Shown: one piece after another, positions 21,833-33,454 of the stretch | Layout of the letters: every line of letters begins with the position of its first letter | Numbering within the stretch: position 1 is the first letter of the stretch | Source of the DNA: Metallyticus violacea | Taxonomy: Eukaryota > Arthropoda > Insecta > Mantodea > Metallyticidae | Assembly (NCBI GenBank): GCA_030762175.1 | Contig: CM060846.1 | Span: forward strand, 240,571,012 to 240,635,011 | Length of the DNA stretch: 64,000 nt | Direction: 5' to 3' | Program-made: the position numbers and the translations under genes | The notes under the pieces: generated by a model | Told to the model about the DNA's origin: nothing | What the model saw: only the letters and a program-made list of their open reading frames with translations | Database searches by the model: none

Positions 21833-22439
21833 ATATGACAAGTCATCTACTCTACCACCAACATATATTTTTATTTGCTTTTTTACTTTTTATCAGTCAG
21901 TGAACCTCAAACCTCAAACTTCAAGCTGCGTTTGCCTGCAGTATTTTCTTTGCCGTAAAGAGACAATTTGAACTGTCACAAATACAAAAAGTTTCAACAT
22001 GAGTCAGTAGTAAAGAGTACGTCGTGAATACATGTGGTGTTCATAGCATAAACAATTGTGCGTGTGGTCACTATCCTTATAATATAATATTTATAAATAC
22101 AGAAAGGTGGTTTACATTCCACAGTGCTTACAGTGATTGTCAAAGCTCTAATGCAACTTAAACGGAATATCATTTCCGTTTCCTCCCTGCGTGACTTACG
22201 TGAATCGAATGTGAAAAATGTGACTTTTTTATTTTTACAATTATTATTGGAAAAATTAATTATAGTAATTATTATATTCCCCTGTGCGTCAGTTATACGA
22301 ATAAAATTGTGAAAACTGTAAAAAACGATTGTACTTTTAAACTAATATTATAATATAATGATAGTACTTTACTGATATTTTTTTTTTATTTTAGAGACCT
22401 TCATTTTGTTTTAAAACAGTTGAACCTTTTATCTCAGCG

Positions 22440-24670
22440 TAAACATTCGGTTTATGAAACTATACCAAAGAGTGAAATGATATTTCTTGATTGCAATAAA
22501 ACATCTTTTTTTTATTATACATAGCTTGTCGGCCCTGGCGGTGTAGTGGTAACAATACTTCTCTCCTAAACCCAAGATCGCTGGTTCAATCTCCGACAGG
22601 ATCGATGGATTTTTTCGCCGTAAAAATTCTTAGTATGGCTTTTTTCGGAAGGGAAGTAAAGCTGTGGGCCCAGTGGTGTAGATTTACGGCATAAAAACCC
22701 ACGCATAAAAAAAGTGATTTTTTTTTTTTTTTTTTTTGCCGTTTTACACCCTGAATTAAATGGAACGCTGATTACCCGAGACGCTACAGAACGTCCATAA
22801 ATAAACCCAATCAACATTAATAAAACATGATTTTTTTCCAAAGTTAAATACTGTAAATAATTTTTAAAGTTAATATTATTTCGAATATGCTTTTTCTTTA
22901 TAAAAGAAAATCAGAGTTAAAAATATTTTTTTAACTGAAATATAACATCTTTTTTGGTGAACATAACTTCTTTTTTCAAGTTTAATGTTGTAAGTTGTTT
23001 AATTTCATAGTTTATATTTTGTTTCTACTATGTATTTTTGTTTATAAAAATAAACAAAACTGAAAAAAATTAATGAACATAACGCCTTTTTGTACTTAAT
23101 TTATTTTACATTTGCAAAGTTAAATAAAATAAATATTTTTTGGTTTTCAAAGTTGATATTTTGTTTCGAATATTTTTGTTTAAAAAGTATATCTAATAGT
23201 GAAAAGTATTTCTTGTGATTGCAATATAACATTTTTATATATAACTTCTTTTTTGCAAAGTTAAAAGTGTTAGTAGTTTTTGTGTTCAAATTAATATTTT
23301 GTTTGTAATGTGAATTTTGGTTTATAAAAATAAAACAAACAGTGCGAAGTATTGTATTTGATGGTAGTATAACATCTTCATTGCAACTTAACACCTTTCT
23401 TACATAGTAAAAAGTAACTTTTTTTCAAAGTTAATGTTATTAATGTGAATTTAGTGTATAAAATTATATAAAAATGTGATACAAATTGATTGCAACAAAA
23501 CATTCTTTTTGTAACACAACTTCCTTTTTTCGCAAAATTAAATAGCGTAAATGGTTTTATTGTTTTCAAAGTTAATATATTGATTCTAATATAAATGTTT
23601 TTTAATAAAACTTAATCAAAGAATGAATATATTTTTTTACTTGAACATAATACCATTTTGTGCTAAATAACTTCTTTTTGCAAAGTTATATTGTAAATAT
23701 ATATATTTTTTTGGTTTCATAAGTTCATAACTTGCCTAACGTAAATTTTAGTTTATATAGTAAATTCAAAAATGAAAAATATTTTATTGCAACATTACTG
23801 TTTTTAACATGACTTTTTTTGCATAGTTAAATAGTGTAATTAGTTTTTGTGAAAGCTAATGTTTTGTTCTTAATAAATTTTTTGTTTACAAAAGTAAACC
23901 AAAGAATGAAAATATTTTATTATAAAGTTAGATCTTTTTTGTAACATAATTCATTTTTTTTGCAAAGCTAAAGCATGTAAAATTTTCTTTGTTTTCAAAG
24001 TTAATGTTTTGTTTATAATATGTATTTTTATTTACAAAAGTATATAAAAGAGTAAGAAATAGAGTTTGGTTGGTTTTTAAAGGGTTTACGCAATATAACT
24101 ACTTTTGGTAAAGTTAGATAGTATAAACGATTAGTTTTCATGTTTTGCAATATTTTATTTCTGATATTTGGAATCCTGTACAAGTATGCATTTTGTTACT
24201 AATGTAGTCTTTTGTTAATATTACCATGAAACATGTATATATTTTATATTTCATATGTGGGTGAAAATATTTTCAATTCATTGATGAAACTTGCTATTTT
24301 TTTTTTTTTTTTTGGCGCAATATAACTTCCTTTTGCAAAGCTAAATACCGTAAACGACAAATTTCAACAAACAGTATATTTTATTTGTCAATATGTTATT
24401 GAGTTGCTATAAAATAAAAATATTTACACAACTTTCCATTTTGCTTTGAAGGTAATTACTATTTTCATTAATACATATTATTTCAAAGTTAATTATTGTA
24501 AATATAACAATTCTTTTTGCAACGTTTTCCACCGACATCTTCTTAATATCTGTTATTTACCCAACCACATACTCGCCGAACATATTTATTTCATAATTTT
24601 ACCACCTGTACTGTAGTACAGATATTCGCCATTTTGAATCAGCTCATATTTAGTTCACAATTTGACCACT
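22440..24670 (-). repeat. Right arm of the foldback-like repeat
   Basis: The same tandem units as in the left arm, in inverted orientation (ttttgcaaagttaaat, ttttcaaagttaatattttg, taaatcaaagagtgaaaaat), at least a dozen copies. The outer end carries the non-tandem block that matches 17990-18280. Poly(T) runs interrupt some units. Confidence 0.75.
22529..22806 (+). mobile_element. SINE-B, near full length
   Basis: Plus-strand copy with a complete tRNA-like head: A-box-like ggtgtagtggtaaca and B-box-like ggttcaatctcc, then the body (agtatggctttttt) and the 3' end (acgctgattacccgag to cataaataaaccc). It carries an internal poly(T) expansion. It sits at the inner edge of the right foldback arm. 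Confidence 0.9.
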
Positions 24671-24679
24671 CAGCCTACC

Positions 24680-25505
24680 GCACAAAACCTTAGCTGTGCG
24701 CCACTCATTCAAACCTATCCTGTGCACCTCGGAAGGGCAGATACAACACGGTGGACCCCGCAGCATAAAACGTGCGTCCTATCACCAAGCGTTTTATTCT
24801 GTCCAAATATATTCTTCTACATTTTCTCCACCAATCACTGGAATCCTAATTTTCACCATTCGCAACACTCCACTTTACTTTCTTATTACCTTGTAGTCTT
24901 TACATTGCATCTACTAACTAAGTAGCTCGTCGATACTACCTACACGTCTACGGTAAGTTAATGTTGCATTTTTTAAAGTGTATCTAAATAAAATTAATCA
25001 GTATTTATTAACGATTTCTGCTTTACACCTGCCACACCACATTGGTTCAATTTTCCCCAACAAAAAGCAATGATTTGAGTAATATTTTCAAAATGTAATT
25101 TCCTAAAACCACTCCCTGCGTCACCATATTTGTTAATAAATACTGCAACAAAATAAAAGCAATTATCTTACTAACAAGTATAACAATTTAAATACAGCAT
25201 ATAACAATCTATGATTAAAACACTATTACCTATTCAAAAAATAAACTACCACAATATTAGGTAAAACAACAATAATAGCAACTTACAAATATCTAGCATT
25301 TAATAACACCCACCTAGTAAACCAACCACATTAGTTCGAAATTACGCCACCAAAATTACCTTTATATTATGTAAAATAACAAAAACAAACATTTTCGAAA
25401 TATAGCGCCTACAACCACTATCTGCCCAACCATGTTGCAACAAAGGAGACATCATTTACCAACCACGTAATTTAGTCAGCTAATTACATTATATATAATA
25501 ACAAT
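24680..25505. other. AT-rich stretch between foldback arm and LINE-A
   Basis: No gene. A motif like ccaaccacattagttcgaa near 25325 weakly echoes the outer arm block ccaaccacatactcgccgaa near 24560, so foldback-related sequence may extend further. Confidence 0.35.
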
Positions 25506-26327
25506 AACTGGATAAGAAGCCCCTCAAGGGCCCAATATTTAGGTACGAGACGTAGGGACCCTGCGGCACCCGAGCTGCTCCCGCAGGTCCACGCTGAGCG
25601 TGTTTGACTCATTTTAAATTAGCCTCAATTTTAATTTTTATTCGTTTTACTTCCCTGTTCTTTGTCTGATGGATGCCCCCGTGTTTGACACGGTAAAAAG
25701 TGACTGGGTAATGGCGTAACTCCCAGCATTGGGTTATCATATAGGACAGGAGCGTATCTCCTGGTAAAGGCCAGGCCCGAGGAGGGGCCATTGCATGAGC
25801 TGTTGACTTTCTGCAGGCGATTGGGCCCCTTTGTCAAAACACAGGAACGTGTGACCCTGAGGTTACTCTGTCCAGGCCAGTGCAAGTCACCTAAGCCAGG
25901 GTGGCGCGCAGGAAGCAGCCTGCCATCGGAGACGGTAGCAATGGTGGTGGATTAAATCCCTATGGTACAAGATAACAATCATTTTAAAATAAAACGTAAG
26001 AGTTGGCGTTAAAGAAGTATGCGAGAAGTCCTTTTCTTGATACTTGGTACTCAGCCGTACTAAAGATGGTCAATCGTTTACCAAGGTAAATTCAGAAGGG
26101 AATTGATGCCATAGCTGGACCCGATAAGTCCTGTGCCCTCTACGTAACGGATCACTTTTGGTGGAGACAATTGGGCTGTCTCAAACCAACTCATTGCTCA
26201 AGGCGATGATACTCCACGGATATCCCATCCGCGTTGAGCGACATAAGACATTGAATTCGTCGTGAGGAGTTGTTATCACTAACGTACTAGACGGTATGTC
26301 TGATTCGGAAATCCAGAGCTCCTGGAA

Positions 26328-26501
26328 GATCAAGTGGTCACTTCTGTTTATCGTGTATAGGCAAGGAAACGGGGGGAAATACAGCCGACCCGGACTCTTT
26401 TCCTAACGTCTGACGATCAAGTGGTCACGCCTGTTTATCGTGTACAGGCAAGGAAACGGGGGGAATTACAGCCGACCCAGACTCTTTTCCTAACGTCTGA
26501 C
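26328..26501 (+). repeat. 87-bp tandem duplication in LINE-A ORF1
   Basis: gatcaagtggtcac begins two consecutive copies, at 26328 and 26415, each ending at cctaacgtctgac. The period of 87 bp is 29 codons, so the duplication would be in frame. The first copy has TAG where the second has CAG. The copies differ at only a few sites, so the duplication is young relative to the decay of the element or was shared within the family. Confidence 0.85.
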
Positions 26502-26768
26502 AGGGTTGAATTGCCGCAGAACATAAAGGCGGGCTATGAGTTGATTGAAGTGCGCCAATACATCCAGAGCCCGTTTCTATGTTTTCAGTGTCAACGTTTT
26601 GGACACATTCGCATATCATGTAGAAGTGCCGTTTCCATCTGTGCCACCTGTAATCCAGCAAGTCATGAGGGAGCATGTACATCCGCTCCCCTCTGCGTCA
26701 ACTGCAGTGGTGATCGTCCAGCCTCGTCCCGCGAATGTCCTAGCTCTGTATACAGGATTTCTAGGTGA
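26415..26768 (+). pseudogene. LINE-A ORF1 (gag-like) with CCHC zinc knuckles
   Basis: ORF1 protein binds the element's RNA. The open part shows ELPQNIKAGYELIEVRQYI, then CFQCQRFGHIRISC (C-x2-C-x4-H-x4-C), a second CATCNPASHEGAC and a third CVNCSGDRPASSREC in which the zinc-binding His is Arg. Three successive knuckles are typical of I/R1/Jockey ORF1. It ends early at 26766-26768, and the rest of ORF1 (to about 27248) continues in other frames, with a Pro/Ser-rich stretch around 27085-27130. Confidence 0.8.
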
Positions 26769-27309
26769 AGGAAAAGCTGTCCTTTACTGAGGCCCGGAAG
26801 CGCTTCCAATCTCGCCAACCTGTAGTACCTAAAACGGTACTTACAGCGCAGCAGCTTCATTAGCTGTCAAGAAGCGCGATAGCAGTACGCAGACTTGCAC
26901 CTTGTCTTTACACGGGTCCCTACTAGGCCCAGTTCTCCGAACCTGAAGCCGATAGTTTTTAATGCCCCTGATCTTAAGTTCAAGACGCGCTACACGAGAA
27001 CTGACTTCTTGAAACCGTCAACTGCAGTGGAGAAAAAACAGAGTCCTTCTCATCCTTGGAGGTTCCGCTCCCATGATGGGAGCAAACACGCTAGGCCGTC
27101 GCCGTCGCCGTCACCGCCTATATCTACATCCAACCGATTCCAGGTGTTGGAATCGGTGAATATATCTCAGCGGGAGAACCCTCCCTCTGAGGACGCCATG
27201 GAGCAGGATGTGCCTGCTCTAGGCAAACCACCGAGCCCCACGCGATAGAAGAAAGACGGTTGATTCGTCTTGGGCCAAACAAGAAGTAGTGTATTTTTAT
27301 TTATTTTAT

Positions 27310-27940
27310 CTCGTTTTAACAATGGCTATCCTTTCGTGTAATGTGCGTAGACTCCGCAGTCGAAGACCTGACCTGGAGTTACTTTTACGTTCCACTGACT
27401 CTCCGCTTGTGTGTCTCCAAGAGACCAAGCTTCGCCCGCAAGATTCTTTCACTTTGCGCGATTACTCATTAATGAGATATGATCTCCCTCCCGCAAATGG
27501 CACTCCCGCGCATGGCGGAGTTTCAATTTTAATTACAGATGAAGTGCACAGTACTCCAATTAACCTCCAGAGTCCTATACAGGCTGCTGCAGTTATAGTT
27601 CACTTCTCAGGCCTTAGTTTTTCTATCTGCAGTATTTACTTGCCTCATCTGCTATTTTCGCAATAGTTGATCTAGATTATCCCTTATCTCAGCTACCACC
27701 CTCTGTGAAACTTTTGGGAGATTTTAGTGCGCACCATTCCCTATGGGGTTCCAACACGGAATGTGCCAGGGGTAGCATGTTGGCAGACTTTGTAGAACGC
27801 CATAATCTTATTCTGTTCAACACTAGTGAACCTACTTTTATTTCTGACAGCACTAATTTTTTTTTCACACTTAGACTTATCCTTTTGTTCTGCCTCACTT
27901 GTACATTTTACCTGAAACATCATCTCCGATTTATACTCTA
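27310..27940 (+). pseudogene. LINE-A endonuclease region (ORF2 start)
   Basis: ORF2 begins at an ATG with MAILSCNVRRLRSR, the first APE block (Asn of W/C-N). It continues with VCLQETKLRP (catalytic Glu), PAHGGVSILI and ICSIYLP, then stops near 27664. After a frame change, KLLGDFSAHHSLWGS (the D-F-N-A-H-H block, Asn replaced by Ser) and ERHNLILFNTSEPTF follow. The same ATG context (caatggctatc) recurs at 63966 at the window edge. Confidence 0.8.
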
Positions 27941-28599
27941 GTGACCACTTTTCGTGTCAGATACACATACTCTCTGCACACGCACATTCTCAGCGGGCGC
28001 CAAGATGGCTTATTGCAAAGCCAAATTGGCATGTTTTTCGATCTATGGCCGTGTTTTCAGGGTATGAGTTTCCGTCCATCGACGTCATGATCGAGCACCT
28101 CGAAACGGCCATTCTTAATGCCGCAGAGCAGGCTATTCCGCAGTGGTCTTGCCACCTCAGACGCTTTCCGGTTCCTGGTGGACCGACGAAGGCCGGGATG
28201 CTTTGCGTGCACGCTGAGGTGCTCTACGAGATATTCGTCGCCACCCTACTTCAGCAAACATGATTCGCTACAAACAACGTCGCGCCAAATGCCGTCGAGT
28301 TATTAAGGATAGCTAAAAGGCGTCTTCTGTTGCTTTTGTCTGCTCTTTTAACCGCACAACGCCTTCATCTGTAGTTTGGGAGCAACTACGCCGCGTTGCA
28401 GGCAAACCTAGATTTACGCCTATACCCGATCTTAGGATATCAAATCGAGTGCTTACTACTCCGATTGAGATAGCCAATATTTTAGGACGCACTTTCACTG
28501 ATGTTTCGAGCTTCGCCAATTACTCTCCTTCATTGCGCACATTAAAGGAGCAGGTCGAGTAGGGAGATTTCTCTTTTGCCTCCGATAACCAGGAGTGCT

Positions 28600-29720
28600 A
28601 TAATGCGCCTTTTATAGCTCGGAAATTGGAGCATTCCCTAACGAACTGTCGACACTGCACTCCAGGACCAGATGACATTCATGTTGCTATGCTACAGCAT
28701 TTATCAGCGGAAGGCAAAGCTTTTTTGTTCCAGATTTTTAATTCCGTTTGGTGCAATGGAACATTTCCGAGCACTTGGCGAATGGCCACCGTCATACCCA
28801 TACCGAAACCTGGAAAGACCCACACCTTCCTTCCAGTTACCGTCCAAATTCCCTCACCAGCTGCGTCTGCAAAGTGATGGAATGCATGATTAACGGACAG
28901 CTTATATGGTGGTTAGAGTCGAGGAACTTGTTAATGAACGTCCAGTGCAGCTTTCGGCGTCATCGTTTCTCAGTTGACCATCTTGTGTCTTTTTCCACCC
29001 ACATAATGGACAGTTTTGTACGGAAGTGCCAACGGTCGCCGTATTTTTTTATTTAGAGAAATCCTATGATACTTGCTGGAGAAGCGGTATCCTAACGCTT
29101 CATGATTGGCATATACGTGGTTGTATGTCTGTTTTTATTCGGGAGTTTATATAACACCGGGTTTTTAATGTTCGCGTGGGTTCAGTTTTATCTTCCCGTT
29201 TTACTCAAGAGAACGATAAGCCTCAGGGCTCGGTACTTAGTTGCACACTGTTTGCCATTGCTATCAATTCCATCAGTAAGGGTTTACCGCCAGGAATACA
29301 ATCTCGTTGTTTTTGGACGATTTTGCCATCTTTCTTTCCTCTCGGAGAACTTGTCTTTTGGAACGCCGCCTCCAATGCTGTCTCGACCGCCTTTACGCTT
29401 GGAGTGTAAATCACGGGTTCCGTTTCTCCGCAGAGAAGACCACCTTCATGAACTGCTGGCGCCGTAAGGAGTATCCTCCACCATCTCACCATCTTGGCCC
29501 AGACGCTCTTGCTTTTGCAGATGAAGTTAGGTTCATCCTCGGGAGCTGACTGGACTGTTCTTTTACGCTCTTACCGCCCTCTCATCCGGCCCAAACTGGA
29601 TTATGGCTGTGTTGTTTATGCCTCTGCGAGACCCTCTGCTCTTCTTCGTCTTAACCCCATTCATCACCGGGATATTTGTGTCGCCATTGGAGCATTCCGA
29701 ACCAGTCCTGTGTGAAGTTT
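28600..29720 (+). pseudogene. LINE-A reverse transcriptase region
   Basis: RT blocks spread over several frames: CTPGPDDIHVAMLQHL and WRMATVIPIPKPGK (fingers), CKVMECMINGQLIWWL and NVQCSFRRHRFSVDHL, a damaged FLDDFAIFLSS (block C, usually FADD; here LDDF), then LLERRLQCCLDRLYAWSVNHGFRFSAEKT. The thumb region (RPLIRPKLDYGCVVYASA) and SALLRLNPIHHRDI follow. Frame changes occur roughly every 200-300 bp, so no active enzyme can be made. Confidence 0.8.
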
Positions 29721-29933
29721 ATGTGCGAAGTCTGGAGAACCTCCGTTGTTTTATCGTAGGGATCCTTTACTTGCTTCTTATGGTTGTCGTTTAGCTGCTC
29801 AATCTTGTCATCCCATGAATGAGCCTTTTTTTTTTTTTTTTTTTTAATTTGTCACTCGCTCGCTGCATTTTACGCTATTCGGTCTTTTACTCCTAAGCCT
29901 GCTGGCTTTCATTTTCGGGAGCTGTTAAGGACG

Positions 29934-30890
29934 TTGGACTTTGAATTACCTGCTTTTTTCTTATCCGGGGAAACTGCTTCTCTCCCTTGGCACTTAGCAA
30001 AGGGTCCCGTTCATCTTGGGCTTACGTCCTGTACTAAGTCTTCGACCACAGCACCTATTATTCGTTGTCATTTTAGCGAGATCATCTCTTCTTTTACTGG
30101 ATTGAATTTTATATATGCCGACCGCTCGAAATCTGGCACAGGAGTAGGATGTGCGTTTGCTTTTAATGGAGCTAGTTTTACTTTTGGTCTTAACGTTGCG
30201 ACGTCTATTTTTATTAAGGAGCTTCATGCTATTTATCGGGCGATTTTCTTTATTTCATTCCTGGGGCTGGGGGACAGTGTTATTTGTTCCGACACTTTGA
30301 GTGTCATTTTAGCTTTTAGAAACCTGTACAACAACCACCCTCTATTACAGAAGATCCAGGATGGAGTGTTAATGCTTTTTGACGCTGGCGTCAGGGTGAC
30401 ACTGCTATGGGCACCTGGACATGTGGGATTCCCAGGTAATGAAGACGGAGGTGTCGCAGCTAAATTCACCCTTTTAGACCCTGCTGAGTACAAGCAACGT
30501 TTTTACTTCCGGGAGTTTAAACATTCTTTACGTCGAGGCATTCTTTCGCGCTGGCGCGTTGAGTGGGATTTAATACCCACCAATAAGCTTCGAGAATGTA
30601 AATCCACCCCTTTTAACTGGTCGACTTCTTCTCTCGCAGTTCGTCGCGAAGAAGTAATTCTAGCTCGTCTGAGAATTGGGTATTGCCTTTTTAGTCAACG
30701 TCACCTTTTTAATGGTCAACCAGCTCCAGCTTGCTCTCGCTGTGGCCACACCTTTACACTGCGTCTCATTTTATTTGAATGCCATCATCTAGCAGCTTTT
30801 AGACTTTCCCTAGATTTGCCCTCCTCTATTTGCCAAATTAGTAGTTTTTGCATAAATTATACAAATAATTTTAAAACAAAAATAATATAA
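29934..30890 (+). CDS. LINE-A RNase H and C-terminal knuckle
   Basis: The longest intact reading frame in the window (318 codons; the first ATG is not necessarily the true start, since the domain belongs to ORF2). RNase H removes the RNA strand of the cDNA hybrid. Catalytic blocks: FIYADRSKSG (first Asp), IKELHAIYRAI (Glu), VICSDTLSVILAF (second Asp) and WAPGHVGFPGNEDGG (His, then Asp). Further on, EEVILARLRIGYC and ACSRCGHTFTLRLILFEC, the Cys/His knuckle typical of I/R1-like ORF2 ends. A poly(T) run lies just before it. It is open but cut off from the broken RT, so probably not expressed as a working protein. Confidence 0.8.
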   Translation: MDFELPAFFLSGETASLPWHLAKGPVHLGLTSCTKSSTTAPIIRCHFSEIISSFTGLNFIYADRSKSGTGVGCAFAFNGASFTFGLNVATSIFIKELHAIYRAIFFISFLGLGDSVICSDTLSVILAFRNLYNNHPLLQKIQDGVLMLFDAGVRVTLLWAPGHVGFPGNEDGGVAAKFTLLDPAEYKQRFYFREFKHSLRRGILSRWRVEWDLIPTNKLRECKSTPFNWSTSSLAVRREEVILARLRIGYCLFSQRHLFNGQPAPACSRCGHTFTLRLILFECHHLAAFRLSLDLPSSICQISSFCINYTNNFKTKII

Positions 30891-30894
30891 AAGG

Positions 30895-33200
30895 AAGCAC
30901 TTGTTCCCAAATTATAAACAAGTGAAATAAAAATTGTAATATATATTGTATCAAAATAATTATCACGTTTATAAATTATTCCTGCTGCTGTTTTAAATAT
31001 AATGATTATTTGAATACATAGATAAACGGAAAATAAATATTTCTAGCCTGTTAAGTTCTTCTTCATGGAAGAAAATTTATTGTTTAAACTTTTATGTAAT
31101 TTCCTTATAACTTACAGAAAATGAATGAATGAAGTAAAGATTACGCTGATGAGCCCGAGTCCTTCGGTGTGTCAAGTTATATATCATTCGCCATTTAATA
31201 TGAAGACGAAAGTCCGGTTAAGCCCCTCACTCATACGTACCTGCAATCTTTGCTTTTGCAACTGGTTATTGATTGAAACACCAGCAGGGTATCTACATAA
31301 TTATTTACTTATTATTATCCTTGCCATTTTTTAAGTGTTGGGACAACATTTTGGTGATTATTAAGAATCATTTATATCCATGTTATATATGAGCCTGGTA
31401 GTGAGAGGCAGAAGTGTTAATACTGCATTCCAATTTTCTAGCTGCATTTAAATAGATACTCTTAATAACAGATCCAGAAAAGTGAATTAGTAAAGATATC
31501 AATAAAGATATCAATAATGATATTGTGTAAATCAATTGTTGTTAGCACTTTAAATGAAACTTTTAAACGTATGGGATGAGATAACTACGATAAAAGAAAT
31601 CATGCATTCATTTTATCATACTACAAACGTCTGATATTAAAAAATTAACATAGTTTTCTCGTTTTAAACGGATATTTAAAGTCCCTCTAACCATTTTATG
31701 CACACACTTTTAATACTCATAAGAATATTCTACTGCACTTAAACTTTGATGTACAATACTTTTTGAAAAGGAAAAATCGAAGTTCGGAATTATGTTTTGG
31801 CATAAAGTTGTCTCTATTAACAAGTTTGCAAAAGCTTCTCAATCATTCACGAGTTTAACAAATAGTCTAAGCGTTAATTATGATAACAGAAAGGCGCGAA
31901 AAATTATTTGTAATAAACATTTCAGTGATATGCGATAATGTGCAGAATGCAATAGTATCTAATATTATACTACCTTCCTATATATGAATCAACAGTTAGT
32001 TAATACGTTAGGTGCAAAATATACGGATTTACGTGTTCTTCACATCATGCACCAAGTTTTCTCGATTTAAAACGTTTAAGCAATACGTTCAGGGTCGTGC
32101 AAAATTGCATTAGTGCGAAAAACAAATAGTCAGGCAGTGTTATAAAGAGTACATCTCTTAAACACTTGCAAGTATTTAGTAAGAAGCTGTGAATTTTTTC
32201 AAGAATATTTTAAAAATAATTTACATTTTTTATTAATTACTTCACAATGCTTTTATCCTACATTCATTAGCAATAACAATAATATAATTTTATCGTTGTG
32301 CATTTTCTTTCATGTGTGGTTACTGTATTCTACGAGTATAAACCGAACCTTAATTTTACACATGGGTGAGGTTAAATTCTAGGAAAATTTTCAACATGAA
32401 CTGCATTATTAAAACCAACATAAAAATGTTTCAGCCTATGTAAATATGCTGATTATAAGTACTAAATTGGTATACATATGCTAACAATAGCAGTTACTGA
32501 AACTTTTATAATGTAAAACTCATTTTGTACTCCTCTCTGCAACACATCGAACAACTAGTTAGCAACAGAACATGTACTACAAAAATAAATAAATAAATAA
32601 ATAATAAACCCTACCGGGTTCTTTGATTTCTTTTATTTACGACCACATCTATAACACATGCTTCCACATGTGACTATTTACAATTGTCTTCTAATTCGAT
32701 CAAGCGCGAGGGTGTTCAATTTATGCTGTCTGATCAGCCCCTTTGAGCCATTGTCCCATCAGTGCTCATAAAAGTCATAGAATGTACATTGTTTTAAGGC
32801 GATAGAACCATCCGTCTGCTGTAGGTTGAGTGTTGCTAATGAAATGCCACTTACTTTCTTATTGTATTTAGCATTTCTGGTGTTGCAATTGACAACAAAA
32901 GCATTGCCAAAATCTGAAGAAAAAACCTTACTAATGTTTGGGAACATTATTTTAATGCATATTTGCAGCCCGCTTATAGCGCTTGTGTATCTAGGATTTT
33001 ATTTTCTTCACCACCTCTCCCTATGTCCAGTTAAATAGCATCAATTCCGTTCTTCATAACTATAATAAAACTTTTCACTAAGGTCTGTAAGTAATTTCTG
33101 CAGTTCTTCTCATTTCCAAAAGTATATTGCTCTAAGGGTGAGGTTAATATATTAAGCCAAAGCTAATCGATTCTAGTTTATGAAATCTTTAGAGATAATT
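30895..33200. other. AT-rich stretch without recognisable genes
   Basis: The LINE-A 3' tail fades out here without a clear poly(A) end. A short (aaat)n tract lies at about 32580-32604. No coding signal found. Confidence 0.4.
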
Positions 33201-33204
33201 TGTT

Positions 33205-33450
33205 TTATTTAAAGACGCTCTTTAACATTTCAGGTCATCAGCGTCCCATTCAATTCAGGACGTGAAACGATCGATACATTTTGCTCAGATGTTTTTTCTT
33301 TCAGGCTTGAGGTTTTTTTTTTTTTTCGTGCCGTTAATCTACTACACGGGACCCATGACTTTACGCCCGAAAAAATCCATCGATCCTGGCCGGGATTGAA
33401 CCCGCGATCTTGGGTTAAGGAGGCAAGTATGGTTACCACTACACCACTAT
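33205..33450 (-). mobile_element. SINE-B with internal deletion
   Basis: Minus-strand copy with the tRNA-like head intact (sense: agtggtaaccatacttgcct and gggttcaatcccgg) and the 3' hairpin block, but lacking most of the tatggcttcc body segment. A poly(T) expansion interrupts the middle. Confidence 0.88.
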
Positions 33451-33454
33451 TGTA

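Larger units (their letters stand above)
17990..24670. mobile_element. Giant foldback-like inverted repeat with tandem-repeat arms
   Basis: The left arm (to ~21240) and right arm (from ~22440) are inverted copies. For example gcaactcaataacat at 18266-18280 reappears inverted near 24393-24408, and a block with aaaatggcg and ctggtggtaaaa near 18030-18070 matches the inverted 24590-24650 region. Both pairs centre on about 21335. Each arm is built of degenerate tandem units of roughly 105-155 bp that contain tttaactttgcaaaa and aacaaaatattaacttt. This is the architecture of Drosophila FB-type foldback elements. No transposase belonging to the arms is visible; the ~1.2-kb centre holds two SINEs and AT-rich DNA. 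Confidence 0.65.
25513..30890 (+). mobile_element. LINE-A: near full-length I/R1-type LINE, inactive
   Basis: A GC-richer element in AT-rich surroundings. In order: a ~480-bp 5' leader, ORF1 with zinc knuckles, an APE endonuclease, a reverse transcriptase and an RNase H domain followed by a Cys/His knuckle. Domain order and the RNase H place it with I-group or R1-related non-LTR elements. Several frameshifts and stops break ORF1, EN and RT, while the RNase H reading frame is open for 318 codons. Fragments of the same family occur at 35290-36010 (minus) and from 63765 to the window end. Confidence 0.85.

Noticed and set aside
22529..22610. A functional tRNA gene
   Set aside because: Internal boxes are tRNA-like but the sequence continues into the SINE body, no acceptor-stem pairing is visible, and the same head recurs in many dispersed copies.
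31147..31213. CTGATGAG followed by GACGAAAGTCC, possible hammerhead
   Set aside because: The two core pieces are present but the bases between them do not form a stem II, and no flanking stem I or III could be found.
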